Assembly: GCF_026735135.1 (NCBI RefSeq)
Contig: NZ_JAPQER010000002.1
Coordinates: forward strand, 744,001 to 808,000
Reading direction: 5' to 3'
DNA length: 64,000 nucleotides
From: Clostridium aestuarii
GTDB taxonomy: Bacteria > Bacillota > Clostridia > Clostridiales > Clostridiaceae
Each line of letters opens with the position of its first letter. The stretch's first letter is position 1. The notes beneath the pieces are model-generated. The model saw only the letters and a list, made by a program, of their open reading frames with translations, had not been told where the DNA came from and searched no databases. Below, in pieces: positions 18,256-29,058 of this stretch. The translations under genes and the position numbers were made by a program.

Positions 18256-19206
18256 TTATGATTTTGCAATTATACAACACCATTCACCATCTATATTAAC
18301 TTCTTCTATATTAAATCCACATTTTTTTAATTTATCCATAACATCCTGTTTTCTATCCAAGATTATTCCTGATGCTATGAAATATCCATCATCCACTATA
18401 AACTTTTTGACATCCTCAGCTAATAGTTTTATTACATCAGCTAGTATATTAGCAACTACTATATTAGCTTTACCATCTATAACTTCCATTAAATTTCCAT
18501 AAAGTATTTCTATATTATCTATATTATCTATATTATTAAGTTTCACATTTTCCTTAGCTACATCTACAGCAACTGGATCAAGATCTACTCCAACAACTTT
18601 TTTAGCATTTAATTTTGATGCTGCAATTGCAAGTATACCTGAACCAGTTCCTATATCAAAAACGATTGAGTCTTCTTTTACATACTTCTCCAAAGCTTTA
18701 ATACATAACCTTGTTGTCTCATGAGTTCCTGTTCCAAAAGCCATACCTGGATCTAATTCTATTATTATTTCATCATCTTCTTTATTATAGTTCTCCCATG
18801 TAGGTTTAACTACTGTTTTTTGCCCTATTTTAGTAGGTTTATAATACTGTTTCCAATTATTCGCCCAATCTGCTTCATTTACTTTTTTTACAATAACTGA
18901 GCCTTCACCTTTATTTATACCTAAATTATCCAACTCATCTATTTTTTCCTTTATATACTCTAAATATTCATCAAATTTTTCATCTTGCTTATAATACGCT
19001 TTTATAATAGCTCCTTCTTTTATACTTATATCCATCCCATTTTCATCAAACCAGTCAAATTCCCCTGGGTTCTTTTTCTTATCTTCTATATCTTCTGAAT
19101 CCAAAATAGAAACTCCCTGTACTCCTGTATTATAGATTATCCCTGTTATAGCCTCCACAGCTTCACTGCTTGTAATAAGCTCTACTTCTAACCAATCTTT
19201 ATCCAT
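18256..19206 (-). CDS. prmA: ribosomal protein L11 methyltransferase PrmA
   Basis: SAM-dependent trimethylation of L11. The class I methyltransferase motif is [18 protein letters not shown], with [17 protein letters not shown] before it and VVANILADV after. ATG 19206 is preceded by AAGGAG; a GTG four codons earlier overlaps the ribosome site. A small 9-bp repeat near 18510 gives the NIDNIDNIE stretch. Conserved dnaJ-prmA-rsmE-mtaB order. Confidence 0.95.
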   Translation of the reverse strand: MDKDWLEVELITSSEAVEAITGIIYNTGVQGVSILDSEDIEDKKKNPGEFDWFDENGMDISIKEGAIIKAYYKQDEKFDEYLEYIKEKIDELDNLGINKGEGSVIVKKVNEADWANNWKQYYKPTKIGQKTVVKPTWENYNKEDDEIIIELDPGMAFGTGTHETTRLCIKALEKYVKEDSIVFDIGTGSGILAIAASKLNAKKVVGVDLDPVAVDVAKENVKLNNIDNIDNIEILYGNLMEVIDGKANIVVANILADVIKLLAEDVKKFIVDDGYFIASGIILDRKQDVMDKLKKCGFNIEEVNIDGEWCCIIAKS

Positions 19207-19293
19207 TATAAAAAGCACTCCTTCTTATGTTAAAAATTCTTTGCAAATTTAACTTATTTAATTATAATGCAACTCTTTAAAACTGTAAACTTA

Positions 19294-19329
19294 AAAACTT
19301 GTTTCTCTCAAATGAGAGAAACAAGTTTT
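19294..19329 (-). terminator. strong terminator after dnaJ
   Basis: A perfect 16-bp stem (AAAACTTGTTTCTCTC with its complement) and 4-base loop ending the hrcA-grpE-dnaK-dnaJ unit. It overlaps the dnaJ stop codon by two bases. Confidence 0.9.
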
Positions 19330-20452
19330 ATTTAAAACTATCCTTTATCTTATCAACAAAAGATTTTTTAATAGTATCTTCTATTTTTTCACCACTAGCT
19401 TCCATAAATTCTAATAATGTTTGTTTTTGCTTGTCATTTAAATTTTTTGGAATATCTACTATAATCTTAACATATTGATCGCCTCTACCATGTCCATTAA
19501 CTTTTGGCACACCTTTACCTTTTAATCTAAAAACAGTTCCAGATTGTGTTCCTTGAGGCACCTTGTACTTAACATCTCCATCTACAGTTTCAACTTTCAA
19601 TTCTGCTCCTAAAACTGCTTTACCAAAACTTATATGTTCTTCTATATATATATCAAAGCCTTTTCTATTAAAAAATTTGTGTGGTAAAACTCTAATATTT
19701 ACATATAAATCTCCTGATGGACCCCCACTTTTTCCTGGTTCACCTTGACCTCTTAAAGGCAATACATTACCATTATCTACTCCAGCAGGTACCTTTATTT
19801 TTATTTTTTTATTTTTTCTAACTGTACCTTTTCCATGACATTTTGAACATGGATCACTTATACTCTTTCCTGTACCACCACATTTGTCACAAGTTGAAGT
19901 AGTTACAAAACTTCCAAGCGGAGTATTTCTTTGATATCTAACTTGACCAGTACCACCACATTTATCACAAGTTTTAGGACTAGTACCTGGTTTTGCCCCT
20001 GTTCCATTACAGCTTTCACAATTTTCATTTCTAGTAATAGATATTTCTTTTTCCACACCAAAAACAGCTTCCTCAAAAGTTAACTTTAAGGTATACTCAA
20101 GGTCAGCTCCTCTTATTGGACCATTTTTTCTTCTTCTAGATGAAAAACCTCCACCAAAAAATGAATCAAAAATATCTTCAAAACCACCCATATCAGAGAA
20201 ATCAAATCCGCCTGCTCCGCCACCACCATTAAAATCAGTAGTACCAAATCTATCATATTGTTCTTTCTTTTGAGCATCTGATAATACTTGATAAGCTGCA
20301 TTTGCATCTTTAAATTTTTCTTCCGCTTCCTTATTATCTGGATTTCTATCTGGATGATACTTCATTGCAAGCTTTCTATAAGCTTTTTTTATCTCATCTT
20401 CACTAGCGCTTCTTGATACTCCCAGAATTTCATAATAATCTTTACTAGCCAT
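19328..20452 (-). CDS. dnaJ: chaperone DnaJ
   Basis: Hsp40 co-chaperone that stimulates DnaK ATPase. J domain with [18 protein letters not shown] (HPD), Gly/Phe-rich linker ([15 protein letters not shown]), four CxxCxGxG zinc repeats between about 145 and 210, and a C-terminal substrate domain. 374 residues. Separated from dnaK by a hairpin at 20518-20548, so its expression may be lower than dnaK. Confidence 0.97.
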   Translation of the reverse strand: MASKDYYEILGVSRSASEDEIKKAYRKLAMKYHPDRNPDNKEAEEKFKDANAAYQVLSDAQKKEQYDRFGTTDFNGGGGAGGFDFSDMGGFEDIFDSFFGGGFSSRRRKNGPIRGADLEYTLKLTFEEAVFGVEKEISITRNENCESCNGTGAKPGTSPKTCDKCGGTGQVRYQRNTPLGSFVTTSTCDKCGGTGKSISDPCSKCHGKGTVRKNKKIKIKVPAGVDNGNVLPLRGQGEPGKSGGPSGDLYVNIRVLPHKFFNRKGFDIYIEEHISFGKAVLGAELKVETVDGDVKYKVPQGTQSGTVFRLKGKGVPKVNGHGRGDQYVKIIVDIPKNLNDKQKQTLLEFMEASGEKIEDTIKKSFVDKIKDSFK

Positions 20453-20517
20453 CCTTTATTTCCCACCACCTACTGTATTATTACCATATAAAATACATTA
20501 ATCATTTGATTACTAAA

Positions 20518-20548
20518 ATTAAGGGAAGGGTAATTACCCATCCCTTAA
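20518..20548 (-). terminator. intercistronic hairpin between dnaK and dnaJ
   Basis: Nearly perfect inverted repeat, TTAAGGGATGGGTAA facing its complement with one mismatch, followed by AATTTT. It is probably a partial terminator or mRNA-processing/stability element that sets the dnaK to dnaJ ratio. Confidence 0.65.
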
Positions 20549-20575
20549 TAACTTAACTATTTCATTATACCTAAA

Positions 20576-22423
20576 TTATTTATCATCTTCAACTTCAAAG
20601 TCTGCATCAACCACATCATCATTCTTCTTATTTTCTGAATCAGCAGTTGCTCCTGTGTCTGCTCCTGCCTGTGATCCTTCCTGTGGTCCTGCTTGTTGAT
20701 ACATTTTTGATGATATTGCATGAAATGCTTCAGTTACTTCTTCTGTTGCTTTCTTAATAGCATCTATATCTTCTCCATCTTTAACTTTCTTTAACATCTC
20801 TAATTTTTCTTCAACAGTTTTTTTGTCTTCAGCTGAAATTTTGTCTCCAAGATCTTTTAATGTTTTTTCTGTTTGATAAGCAACAGAATCCGCATTATTC
20901 TTCACATCTATAGCTTCTTTTTTCTTTTCATCTTCAGCTGCATGTTTTTCTGCTTCTTTAACAGCCTTATCTATTTCTGAATCATCTAAGTTAGTAGAAG
21001 CTGTAATTGTAATATTAGCTTCTTTTCCTGTTCCTTTATCTTTAGCTGAAACATTTAGTATACCGTTAGCATCAATATCAAAAGTTACTTCAATTTGAGG
21101 TATTCCTCTTTGTGCTGGTGGTATATCTGTTAATTGGAATCTTCCAAGAGTTTTGTTATCAGCAGCCATTTTTCTTTCACCTTGAACTATATGAATATCC
21201 ACTGATGTCTGATTATCTGAAGCTGTTGAAAATATTTGACTCTTTCTTGCTGGTATTGTTGTATTTCTTTCTATTAACGGAGTAGCTATTCCACCCATTG
21301 TTTCTATACCAAGTGTTAATGGAGTTACATCTAAAAGTAAGATATCATTAACTTCTCCAGTTAATACTCCAGCTTGAATTGCTGCACCCATAGCAACACA
21401 TTCATCCGGATTAACTCCTTTAGTTGGTTCTTTTCCTGTAAAGTTTTTAACAGCCGCTTGAACTGCTGGAATTCTTGTAGATCCTCCAACAAGTACCACT
21501 TTATCTATATCTCCTACTGAAAGTCCAGCATCACTTAATGCTTTTCTCATTGGCTCAATTGTAGCTTCTACTAAATCATGAGTTAATTCATCAAATTTAG
21601 CTCTTGTTAAATTCATATCAATATGTTTTGGACCAGTTGCATCAGCTGTTACAAATGGTAAATTAATATTAGTTGTTGTTGATGATGATAATTCTATTTT
21701 AGCTTTTTCTCCTGCCTCTTTTAATCTTTGAAGAGCCCTGTTATCATTTCTTAAATCTATTCCATTATCAGCTTTAAAAGTTTCAGCTATATAATTCATT
21801 ATCTTTTCGTCAAAATCGTCTCCACCAAGCTTAGTATTTCCATTTGTAGATTTAACTTCAAACACTCCATCTCCAAGCTCTAGAATAGATACATCAAAAG
21901 TACCTCCACCTAAATCATATACAAAAATCTTTTGAGTAGTATCCATCTTATCAAGACCATATGCAAGTGATGCAGCTGTTGGTTCATTTATTATTCTCTT
22001 CACATCAAGTCCTGCTATTTTACCAGCATTCTTAGTAGCCTGTCTTTCACTATCATTAAAATATGCTGGAACTGTTATAACTGCTTCTGTTACAGTTTCG
22101 CCTAAATAAGCTTCTGCATCTGCTTTTAATTTTTGAAGTATCATTGCTGATATTTCTTCTGGTGAATATTTCTTGTCTTCTATATTAACTCTATAATCTG
22201 TTCCCATATGTCTTTTTATAGAACCTATAGTCTTATCAGGGTTTGTGATTGATTGTCTTTTTGCAATTTGACCAGCAAGTCTTTCTCCATCATCTTTAAA
22301 TGCTACTACTGATGGTGTAGTTCTAGCACCTTCTGCATTTGCTATAACAGTTGGATTTCCACCTTCCATAACCGCTACACATGAATTGGTTGTTCCTAAG
22401 TCTATTCCTATAATTTTTCCCAT
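20576..22423 (-). CDS. dnaK: chaperone DnaK (Hsp70)
   Basis: ATP-dependent folding chaperone. Nucleotide-binding domain starts [30 protein letters not shown] and [14 protein letters not shown] are present; the substrate domain has the linker [14 protein letters not shown]; the lid ends in a disordered acidic tail ([13 protein letters not shown]). At 615 residues, full length. GGAGG eight bases before the ATG. Transcribed from the CIRCE promoter upstream of hrcA. Confidence 0.98.
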   Translation of the reverse strand: MGKIIGIDLGTTNSCVAVMEGGNPTVIANAEGARTTPSVVAFKDDGERLAGQIAKRQSITNPDKTIGSIKRHMGTDYRVNIEDKKYSPEEISAMILQKLKADAEAYLGETVTEAVITVPAYFNDSERQATKNAGKIAGLDVKRIINEPTAASLAYGLDKMDTTQKIFVYDLGGGTFDVSILELGDGVFEVKSTNGNTKLGGDDFDEKIMNYIAETFKADNGIDLRNDNRALQRLKEAGEKAKIELSSSTTTNINLPFVTADATGPKHIDMNLTRAKFDELTHDLVEATIEPMRKALSDAGLSVGDIDKVVLVGGSTRIPAVQAAVKNFTGKEPTKGVNPDECVAMGAAIQAGVLTGEVNDILLLDVTPLTLGIETMGGIATPLIERNTTIPARKSQIFSTASDNQTSVDIHIVQGERKMAADNKTLGRFQLTDIPPAQRGIPQIEVTFDIDANGILNVSAKDKGTGKEANITITASTNLDDSEIDKAVKEAEKHAAEDEKKKEAIDVKNNADSVAYQTEKTLKDLGDKISAEDKKTVEEKLEMLKKVKDGEDIDAIKKATEEVTEAFHAISSKMYQQAGPQEGSQAGADTGATADSENKKNDDVVDADFEVEDDK

Positions 22424-22475
22424 TTTGTTTACCTCCCATTAAGTTAATTTACAATTTCAAATTATTAATATTAAG

Positions 22476-23084
22476 CTAATTAGCTACTTTAACTAAACTA
22501 TATCTTAAAACTTTATCTCCTCTTTTAAAGCCTTTTTGAAAAACTTCTACGATTTGATTTTTTTCAAAATTTTCGTCTTCAATATGCATTATTGCATTAT
22601 GATAATTCGGATCGAATTCACAATCTGTTGAAATTTCTTCAACTTCAAGTTTTTTAAATGCATCTTCAAATTGTCTTATGGTAATTTCAATTCCTTTTTT
22701 TAAATCTTCTGCACTTCCATCTACTGAAATAGCTCTTACCAAATTATCTAAAACCGGAAGCATGTTTGCAAGTATATCTTCACATGCATTCGTATATATA
22801 GCTTTTTTTTCTTTCTCTGTTCTTTTTCTAAAATTTTCATATTCTGAACTTATTCTCATTAATCTTTCTTTTAATGAATTAGATTCATTGTTTAATTTTT
22901 TATTATCTTCTTTTAAATTATTTATTTCTTTTTCAAGTTGTAATACTTCATCATTATTTTCAGTTTCTTCAACTTCAATTTTCTCAGCTTCAACTTTTTC
23001 TTCAGTTATGTTCTCTTGATTATCCTCTATATTGGATTCACTCGATTTTTTTTCTAAATTTTCTTTTTCATTTTCCATATTCAT
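22476..23084 (-). CDS. grpE: nucleotide exchange factor GrpE
   Basis: Releases ADP from DnaK. Long acidic N-terminal region and coiled coil (EKEINNLKEDNKKLNNES) to about residue 90, then the family signature NMLPVLDNLVRAI and the C-terminal beta domain (DPNYHNAIM, VEVFQKGFKRGDKVLR). I chose ATG 23084, after AGAGGTGA, giving 202 residues; upstream in-frame codons overlap hrcA in another frame and show no similarity. Confidence 0.96.
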   Translation of the reverse strand: MNMENEKENLEKKSSESNIEDNQENITEEKVEAEKIEVEETENNDEVLQLEKEINNLKEDNKKLNNESNSLKERLMRISSEYENFRKRTEKEKKAIYTNACEDILANMLPVLDNLVRAISVDGSAEDLKKGIEITIRQFEDAFKKLEVEEISTDCEFDPNYHNAIMHIEDENFEKNQIVEVFQKGFKRGDKVLRYSLVKVAN

Positions 23085-23091
23085 TGTAATT

Positions 23092-24162
23092 TCACCTCTC
23101 GTCATCTCCAAAATAAATTTTATTGATATTTTCATTAAGTGTTTCCGCAAATTGTGTAAGCACTGAAATAACTCTAGAATAAGGAATTCTTGTTGGTCCA
23201 ATAACACCTATACTGCCTAGCGGTTTATTTCCCAAACTATATATAGTAGACACAACACTACAGTCTTGAGCATCTGTTATAAAATTTTCTTTTCCTATAC
23301 TAATATGCACATTGTTATTCTCATGTTCACCACAAATTGCATCATCAAATAATTTACACATTATCTGTTTATTATCTATTAAAGATAAAAACTGTTTTGC
23401 TTTTTCAATATCATTGTACTCAACATAATTAAATATATTGGCTGTACCTTCGCAATAAATTTCACTATTACCATCTTTACTCAAAGTTTCGTAAAGCACA
23501 GTAATAATAGCATCAAATATAGCTTCATATTTATTTAAATAATTTTTAATATCATTTATTACTTTTAAATTAATATCCTGTATTGTTAAATTATTAAGTT
23601 TACTATTTAAAACCTTAGAAATTTTTTCAATAATATCATTATCAATTGGCTTACTTACTCTTATAATATTATTAGTTATAAGACCATTTTGTGTAATAAC
23701 AGTAACTAAAATATTATTGTTGTCTATGTTCATAAGTTGAATTAACTTAATACGACTATTTCTTGCTGATGGCATTTTAACTACACAAGTTAATTTAGTA
23801 AGTTCTGAAAGTAGTAAAATTGATTTTTTTACTATTTTATCTACTTCATATAAAGCTTCATTAATGAGTTCATCCTTTATTTTAAGTTCCTGTTCTAGAC
23901 TTAACTTTGGTATTTCTAAAAGCCTATCAACGTACAGCCTATATCCTTTATCAGAAGGTCTTCTACCTGAAGAGGTATGTAATTGTTCAATATATCCCAT
24001 ATCTTCTAAGTCAGACATCTCATTCCTTACAGTAGCAGAACTTATACCTAAATCATATTTTTTAGCTATTGTTCTGGAACCTATAGGCTCTCCTGTACAA
24101 ATATAATCACGAATAATAGCCTCTAATATCTTTAACTTTCTTTCATTTAGGTTAAAATCCAT
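23092..24162 (-). CDS. hrcA: heat-inducible repressor HrcA
   Basis: Represses the dnaK (and usually groESL) operons by binding CIRCE; GroEL promotes its activity. N-terminal winged helix with GSRTIAKKYDLGISSATVRN and MSDLEDMGYIEQLHTSSGR. Start ATG 24162 (MDFNLNERKLKIL) has AAGGGGG ten bases upstream. 356 residues, full length. First gene of its own operon; a perfect CIRCE lies 20 bases upstream. Confidence 0.97.
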   Translation of the reverse strand: MDFNLNERKLKILEAIIRDYICTGEPIGSRTIAKKYDLGISSATVRNEMSDLEDMGYIEQLHTSSGRRPSDKGYRLYVDRLLEIPKLSLEQELKIKDELINEALYEVDKIVKKSILLLSELTKLTCVVKMPSARNSRIKLIQLMNIDNNNILVTVITQNGLITNNIIRVSKPIDNDIIEKISKVLNSKLNNLTIQDINLKVINDIKNYLNKYEAIFDAIITVLYETLSKDGNSEIYCEGTANIFNYVEYNDIEKAKQFLSLIDNKQIMCKLFDDAICGEHENNNVHISIGKENFITDAQDCSVVSTIYSLGNKPLGSIGVIGPTRIPYSRVISVLTQFAETLNENINKIYFGDDER

Positions 24163-24182
24163 ATCAATGAATCCCCCTTTTA

Positions 24183-24209
24183 TTAGCACTCTATGTTGTT
24201 GAGTGCTAA
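24183..24209. promoter_or_regulatory. CIRCE operator
   Basis: Perfect TTAGCACTC-N9-GAGTGCTAA, the HrcA binding site. It lies between the -10 box and the hrcA start, the usual position for autoregulation. Confidence 0.97.
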
Positions 24210-24222
24210 CGACTACGTCTTT

Positions 24223-24251
24223 AAGTTATCACTCTACTATTTTTTTGTCAA
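24223..24251 (-). promoter_or_regulatory. sigma-A promoter of the hrcA operon
   Basis: Minus strand TTGACA (24251-24246), 17-base spacer, TAACTT with a TGA extension. The CIRCE begins 14 bases downstream. The -35 lies inside a possible small reading frame. Confidence 0.8.
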
Positions 24252-24348
24252 CACCACTTTGTTTCCATAATTTATTTATTTCTTTCAATTTCCGTTGTAT
24301 ATTCAAATTTTCTTTAGAAATCTCTTTTTTTCTCATTATTGCGCCCAT
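24229..24348 (-). CDS. possible 39-residue small ORF after hemW
   Basis: Reads MGAIMRKKEISKENLNIQRK onward, Lys-rich and helix-forming, beginning three bases after the hemW stop and ending immediately before the -10 box of hrcA, so the hrcA -35 lies within it. There is no clear ribosome site; expression would need coupling to hemW. It could be a chance open frame in AT-rich DNA. I list it because it fills the otherwise empty hemW-hrcA gap exactly. Confidence 0.25.
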   Translation of the reverse strand: MGAIMRKKEISKENLNIQRKLKEINKLWKQSGVDKKIVE

Positions 24349-24351
24349 GTT

Positions 24352-25482
24352 TTAACAACTTAACAGGAAATCACTCATTACAAAATTTGAAACTTCTATT
24401 CCTTTATGCGATAAAAACACTCTTCCATTTTCTTCTCTCAATAGATCTTTTTTCTTGTGTTTATTAATTATTTCTCCATAAACATCATATATAGAAATTT
24501 TAAACTTTTTATTAAATTTTTCTATAGAGATTCCTTCTATCTTTCTAAGTCCCATAAACATAAACTCTTCCATTTCTTCTTCTTTTGAATTCTTTTTCTT
24601 ATGGACTATTGCTGAATTTTTATTGATTATTTTTTCTATGTAATTATCAATATTACTTTCATTCATCCATCTATCTCCATATAAATAAGAGTGAGACGAT
24701 GAACCACATCCTATGTAATCTTCTAAATTCCAGTAAATCAAATTATGTTTACATTCTTTACTAGGTTTTGCAAAATTGGATATTTCATATTGATAATATC
24801 CGTTGTCCTTTAAATATTCTAAAGTATATCTATACATTTGTCTTTCAATATCTTCATCTGGTAAATTTAATTTATTTTTTTCGTATAAATCATAAAAAGG
24901 TGTTCCTTCTTCTATAATTAAGCTATAGCAAGATATATGTTCTGGATTAAGATCAATTACGTTTTCTAGTGTTTCTTTCCATTCTTGTAAATTTTGATTT
25001 GGAACTCCAAACATTAAATCTATATTTATATTTTCAAATCCCATTTCCCTTGCCATTTTAAAACTTGTCTTGAATTCTTCTACCGTATGTATCCTGCCTA
25101 ATTTTTCAAGATGAGTATTCTGCCACGCTTGAAGTCCAATACTCAATCTGTTTACACCCATTGATCTAAATAATTTTAGTTTTTCCTTACTAAAAGTTCC
25201 AGGATTACCCTCTATTGTAAATTCTAAATCTTTATTTTTTTCTAGTTTGTCTATACTTTTTTTTAAAATATTCCAACCTTCTAAAGATAAATAGGTGGGA
25301 GTACCCCCACCTACGAATATTGTACCAAATTTTTTATTTTTCATATTATCAATCTCTTTAGAAAGCGCCTCTGCATAACTAAGCATTTTATCTTCTTTTC
25401 CACAATATGATGGAAAATCACAATAAAAACACTTTTGCTTACAAAATGGAATATGAATATATAGTGCTATTATATTATTCAT
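24352..25482 (-). CDS. hemW: radical SAM heme chaperone HemW
   Basis: HemN-like family. IHIPFCKQKCFYCDF gives the CxxxCxxCxF radical SAM motif in which HemW has Phe where HemN has the fourth Cys. Other family motifs are FVGGGTPTYL, EGNPGTF and RLSIGLQAW. 376 residues. HemW carries heme to acceptors; it is often misnamed coproporphyrinogen oxidase. ATG has GGGAG upstream. In the conserved lepA-hemW-hrcA order. Confidence 0.92.
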   Translation of the reverse strand: MNNIIALYIHIPFCKQKCFYCDFPSYCGKEDKMLSYAEALSKEIDNMKNKKFGTIFVGGGTPTYLSLEGWNILKKSIDKLEKNKDLEFTIEGNPGTFSKEKLKLFRSMGVNRLSIGLQAWQNTHLEKLGRIHTVEEFKTSFKMAREMGFENINIDLMFGVPNQNLQEWKETLENVIDLNPEHISCYSLIIEEGTPFYDLYEKNKLNLPDEDIERQMYRYTLEYLKDNGYYQYEISNFAKPSKECKHNLIYWNLEDYIGCGSSSHSYLYGDRWMNESNIDNYIEKIINKNSAIVHKKKNSKEEEMEEFMFMGLRKIEGISIEKFNKKFKISIYDVYGEIINKHKKKDLLREENGRVFLSHKGIEVSNFVMSDFLLSC

Positions 25483-25556
25483 AACACGCTCCCAAATCTA
25501 TTTTTATTTTGTTTTTGAAAATTCTGCTCTTAACATTTAACTATTAATGCTAAAAT

Positions 25557-27362
25557 TTAGTCAACTTTTAGTATTGACATAAACGCTTCTTGTGGAACCT
25601 CTACACTACCAACCTGACGCATTCTTTTCTTTCCTTCTTTTTGTTTTTGAAGAAGCTTTTTCTTTCTTGAAATATCTCCTCCATAGCACTTTGCAAGAAC
25701 ATCTTTTCTCATTGCTTTTACAGTTTCTCTTGCTATTATTTTAGAGCCAACTGCTGCTTGTATTGGAATTTCAAACATTTGTCTTGGAATAACTTCTTTT
25801 AATTTTTGAGCTATAGCTCTTCCTTTATGATATGCTCTTTCTTCAGGTACAATCATGGATAAGGCATCAACAATATCAGCATTTAACAATATATCTAACT
25901 TAACTAATTTAGCTTGATTATATCCATACAACTCATAATCTAAAGAAGCATATCCTCTTGTTTTAGATTTTAACATATCAAAAAAGTCATATATTATTTC
26001 GTTAAGTGGCATATAATAATTTATTACTACTCTTGTAGTTTCAATATAATCCATGTCTATATATGTACCACGTCTATTTTGGCATAACTCCATTACTGCA
26101 CCAACATACTCTGATGGAGCTATTATAGAAGCCTTTACTATAGGTTCTTCCATGTGATCTATTTCTGTAGGATCTGGAAGATTTGCTGGATTTGTAATTT
26201 CAAACACTTCTTCATCATTTTTAAATACTTTGTATATTACAGATGGTGCTGTAGTTATGATATCAAGATTAAATTCTCTCTCTATTCTTTCCTGAATAAT
26301 CTCCATATGCAAAAGTCCTAGGAACCCACATCTAAACCCAAATCCTAAAGCTGCAGATGTTTCTAGTTCAAATGCTAACGCTGCATCATTTATTTTCAAT
26401 TTTTCAAGAGCTTCTTTAAGTTCATCATATTTTGCCCCATCTACAGGATAGATACCACTATAAACCATAGGCATAGCTGGTCTGTATCCTTCAAGAGGTT
26501 TATCTGCAGGTCTTAACGCTTCTGTTATCGTATCACCCACTCCAGCATCACTAAGATTTTTAATAGATGCTGTTACATATCCAACTTCTCCTGCTCTAAG
26601 TTCTTCCATCGGAACATATCCTGGTGCAAAAACCCCCACCTCTGTTGCTTCATATTCTTTCCCACTTGCCATGAATTTTATTTTTGTACCTGGACGAACA
26701 ATTCCTTCTTTAATTCTTATATAACATACAACTCCTCTATAACTATCATAATAAGAATCAAATATTAATGCCTTTAAAGGAGCTTCTTCCTTTCCTTGTG
26801 GTGCTGGTACTTTTTCAACTATAGCTTCTAATACATCTTCTATATTTAGACCAGTTTTAGCAGAAACAAGTGGTGCATCTTTTGCTTCAATCCCTATAAC
26901 ATCTTCTATTTCTTGCTTTATTTCATCTGGTCTAGCACTCGGTAAATCAATTTTATTTATAACCGGTACAATTTCAAGATCATGTTCCAGTGCAAGATAG
27001 CAATTAGCTAAAGTTTGGGCTTGTATTCCTTGTGTTGCATCTACAACAAGAAGAGCTCCTTCACATGCTGCTAAACTTCTTGAAACCTCATAAGAAAAAT
27101 CCACATGGCCAGGAGTATCAATCAAGTTTAATATATACTCTTCTCCATTCTTTCTCTTATAAACTAATCTTGCAGCCTGAGATTTTATAGTTATTCCTCT
27201 TTCTTTTTCAAGCTCCATGTTATCAAGCACTTGACTTTCCATTTCTCTTTCAGTCAAAGTACCTGTTGCTTCCAATAACCTATCTGCTAGTGTAGACTTA
27301 CCATGATCAATATGTGCTACTATAGAAAAATTTCTTATCTGTTTCTTTCTATTATTCTGCAT
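25557..27362 (-). CDS. lepA: elongation factor 4 (LepA)
   Basis: Ribosome-binding translational GTPase. G1 [10 protein letters not shown]2 [10 protein letters not shown]3 DTPGHVDF, G4 NKIDLP are all present; the family C-terminal domain includes [19 protein letters not shown] and the end [21 protein letters not shown] chose ATG 27362 (MQNNRKKQ), seven bases after GGGGGT; an upstream start would add ten unconserved residues. 601 residues, full length. Confidence 0.97.
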   Translation of the reverse strand: MQNNRKKQIRNFSIVAHIDHGKSTLADRLLEATGTLTEREMESQVLDNMELEKERGITIKSQAARLVYKRKNGEEYILNLIDTPGHVDFSYEVSRSLAACEGALLVVDATQGIQAQTLANCYLALEHDLEIVPVINKIDLPSARPDEIKQEIEDVIGIEAKDAPLVSAKTGLNIEDVLEAIVEKVPAPQGKEEAPLKALIFDSYYDSYRGVVCYIRIKEGIVRPGTKIKFMASGKEYEATEVGVFAPGYVPMEELRAGEVGYVTASIKNLSDAGVGDTITEALRPADKPLEGYRPAMPMVYSGIYPVDGAKYDELKEALEKLKINDAALAFELETSAALGFGFRCGFLGLLHMEIIQERIEREFNLDIITTAPSVIYKVFKNDEEVFEITNPANLPDPTEIDHMEEPIVKASIIAPSEYVGAVMELCQNRRGTYIDMDYIETTRVVINYYMPLNEIIYDFFDMLKSKTRGYASLDYELYGYNQAKLVKLDILLNADIVDALSMIVPEERAYHKGRAIAQKLKEVIPRQMFEIPIQAAVGSKIIARETVKAMRKDVLAKCYGGDISRKKKLLQKQKEGKKRMRQVGSVEVPQEAFMSILKVD

Positions 27363-27444
27363 TTGTTTACCCCCATTGCCATAATAAATCAAATTAAATT
27401 ATACCATACAACGCTGTATACATGTCAATAAAAAGTATTTTTCA

Positions 27445-27876
27445 TCAAACTAATCTAACCAAATTTTCTTCCATAATTTTTATTAATTTTAAGACTTTTT
27501 CCATTAATCCATATGTAAATTTATCAAATTTAGCATTAATATTAGAAATCACATCTTTATTTATGAAAAACATATAATTTTCTGTATAAATTCTAAAATC
27601 AAAAGGTTTTAAATTATACAAAACTTTTATTTTAGGAACACTACCATCATTTTTTTTACCCACCAAGTCTTTTATTAAATATCTATCAGTGCTATCTAAT
27701 ATTTGCTGCATATGTCCTAATTCCCATTTAGTCTTATTATTTTTATAATCGTGATTTCCAACTACACTTAAATATATTTGTCTATTTAGATTTGCATTCA
27801 CCTTCACAACACCATACACTATACTTATAATAAAACTGAAAAAAATGAGGTTAAAAATGATCTTACTCTTTTTCAT
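27445..27876 (-). CDS. unknown membrane-anchored protein after spoIIP
   Basis: 143 residues with an N-terminal signal anchor (KIIFNLIFFSFIISIVYGVV, about 5-24) and a mostly polar outside domain; no family recognised. The start ATG has a very strong GGAGGTG site, but that site is inside a hairpin whose T run touches the start codon (27881-27912). It lies between spoIIP and lepA, so co-expression with spoIIP in the mother cell is plausible but only inferred. Confidence 0.75.
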   Translation of the reverse strand: MKKSKIIFNLIFFSFIISIVYGVVKVNANLNRQIYLSVVGNHDYKNNKTKWELGHMQQILDSTDRYLIKDLVGKKNDGSVPKIKVLYNLKPFDFRIYTENYMFFINKDVISNINAKFDKFTYGLMEKVLKLIKIMEENLVRLV

Positions 27877-27880
27877 AAAA

Positions 27881-27912
27881 AAAGCACCTCCTTTTTATTA
27901 AGGATGTACTTT
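27881..27912 (-). promoter_or_regulatory. hairpin sequestering the ribosome site of the unknown gene
   Basis: Minus-strand AAAGTACATCCTT pairs with AAGGAGGTGCTTT (13 positions, one G-U, one mismatch), followed by T7 and then the ATG. It has the form of an intrinsic terminator for spoIIP and at the same time buries the Shine-Dalgarno of the next gene. Confidence 0.65.
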
Positions 27913-27927
27913 TTTTTATTTTTTTAT

Positions 27928-29058
27928 TCAATTCTTTCCATTCAAATATTCTGCAATTATTCTAGCTAGATATTTTGCAGATGCTTTAGCTTCTTCCGTA
28001 GTATTTATATGTGATCCAATCTCCATTAAAGTAGCATTATTGCTAATATCTTGATTATAAAACTTTCTACCATAATTGTAATAAAATATTCCTTTACAAA
28101 AACCAGGATATAATTTATCAGATATATTTATGATTTTTTTTACAAGTTTTATCTGATTATTAAAATGGGGATTTTTCTTAGTTATAACAAACATAAATCT
28201 TGCAACATTTTCTCCATTAATTGTTGTAGTAACAGCTTCTTTATTCTCAACAGAATCTCTATGCATATCTATTACTAATTTAAAATCTTTATATTGATTC
28301 ATATACTTATTTAAAGTTACCCGTGATCTTTCATAACTTTTCCTATAAGCTGTAGTATCATGAACTGTAGTATCATGAACTACAGATACACCATATCTCT
28401 CCAATTCCTTTTTTAATTCTTCACCTACTGAACATACGCTTTTTGTTTTGTCTATAGTATTAATTGGTCCTGGTTTATAACTCTCACAAGTATGTGTATG
28501 ATAAATAAGGACTTCCGGCTTTAAAGGCAATGTCTTCTTCAAATTAGGATTATATGCTGGAAGCATTCTCCCATTGGGCTCAATTTTAGTTTGTAATTCA
28601 TCTTCAAGTATCTGGTCATCGTCTAATGTAAAGTTATTAAAAATACTTTCTTGTCTTTTCTTTGCAATTTTAGAATTTATCTTTGACTTATTAAATTCTT
28701 CATAATCATATTTTGATGCTATATTATAGTTTTTATCAACTTTTAAATAAGAAATTTCCTTTCCTACAATACATAAAGAATTTATACTTTTAAAACCTAA
28801 TAAATTTAAAAATCCCTTTATTAATAATTCATTTTCTTTATCAGCTTCTTGTTTTGATGATGTAACTTTAATTAATGGTACTGTGTAATTCAAAACTTTA
28901 GTATAAAATTTATCTTTTTCTTGTTCTCTATTAAAAATTACTTTTCCATTTTTATTAAATAACAATAATGAAAAAAGAATACTTATAAGTAACATACACA
29001 AACTTGTAGTTAGTGTGAAATTATTTTTTTTTAGTTTATTCTTCTGAATGTACACCAT
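27928..29058 (-). CDS. spoIIP: stage II sporulation protein P
   Basis: Amidase/endopeptidase of the SpoIID-SpoIIM-SpoIIP machine that thins septal peptidoglycan for engulfment. N-terminal membrane anchor (about 13-33), then the amidase domain with VLIYHTHTCESY, LVIDMHRDSV and ATLMEIGSHIN (zinc and catalytic residues). 376 residues. A 15-bp tandem repeat near 28350 duplicates VHDTT. Downstream of gpr, as in Bacillus. Its ribosome site and start codon lie in a hairpin (29057-29096). Confidence 0.94.
   Translation of the reverse strand: MVYIQKNKLKKNNFTLTTSLCMLLISILFSLLLFNKNGKVIFNREQEKDKFYTKVLNYTVPLIKVTSSKQEADKENELLIKGFLNLLGFKSINSLCIVGKEISYLKVDKNYNIASKYDYEEFNKSKINSKIAKKRQESIFNNFTLDDDQILEDELQTKIEPNGRMLPAYNPNLKKTLPLKPEVLIYHTHTCESYKPGPINTIDKTKSVCSVGEELKKELERYGVSVVHDTTVHDTTAYRKSYERSRVTLNKYMNQYKDFKLVIDMHRDSVENKEAVTTTINGENVARFMFVITKKNPHFNNQIKLVKKIINISDKLYPGFCKGIFYYNYGRKFYNQDISNNATLMEIGSHINTTEEAKASAKYLARIIAEYLNGKN

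Noticed and set aside
20113-20307. 64-codon minus-strand frame inside dnaJ
   Set aside because: Alternative frame of dnaJ without its own ribosome site.
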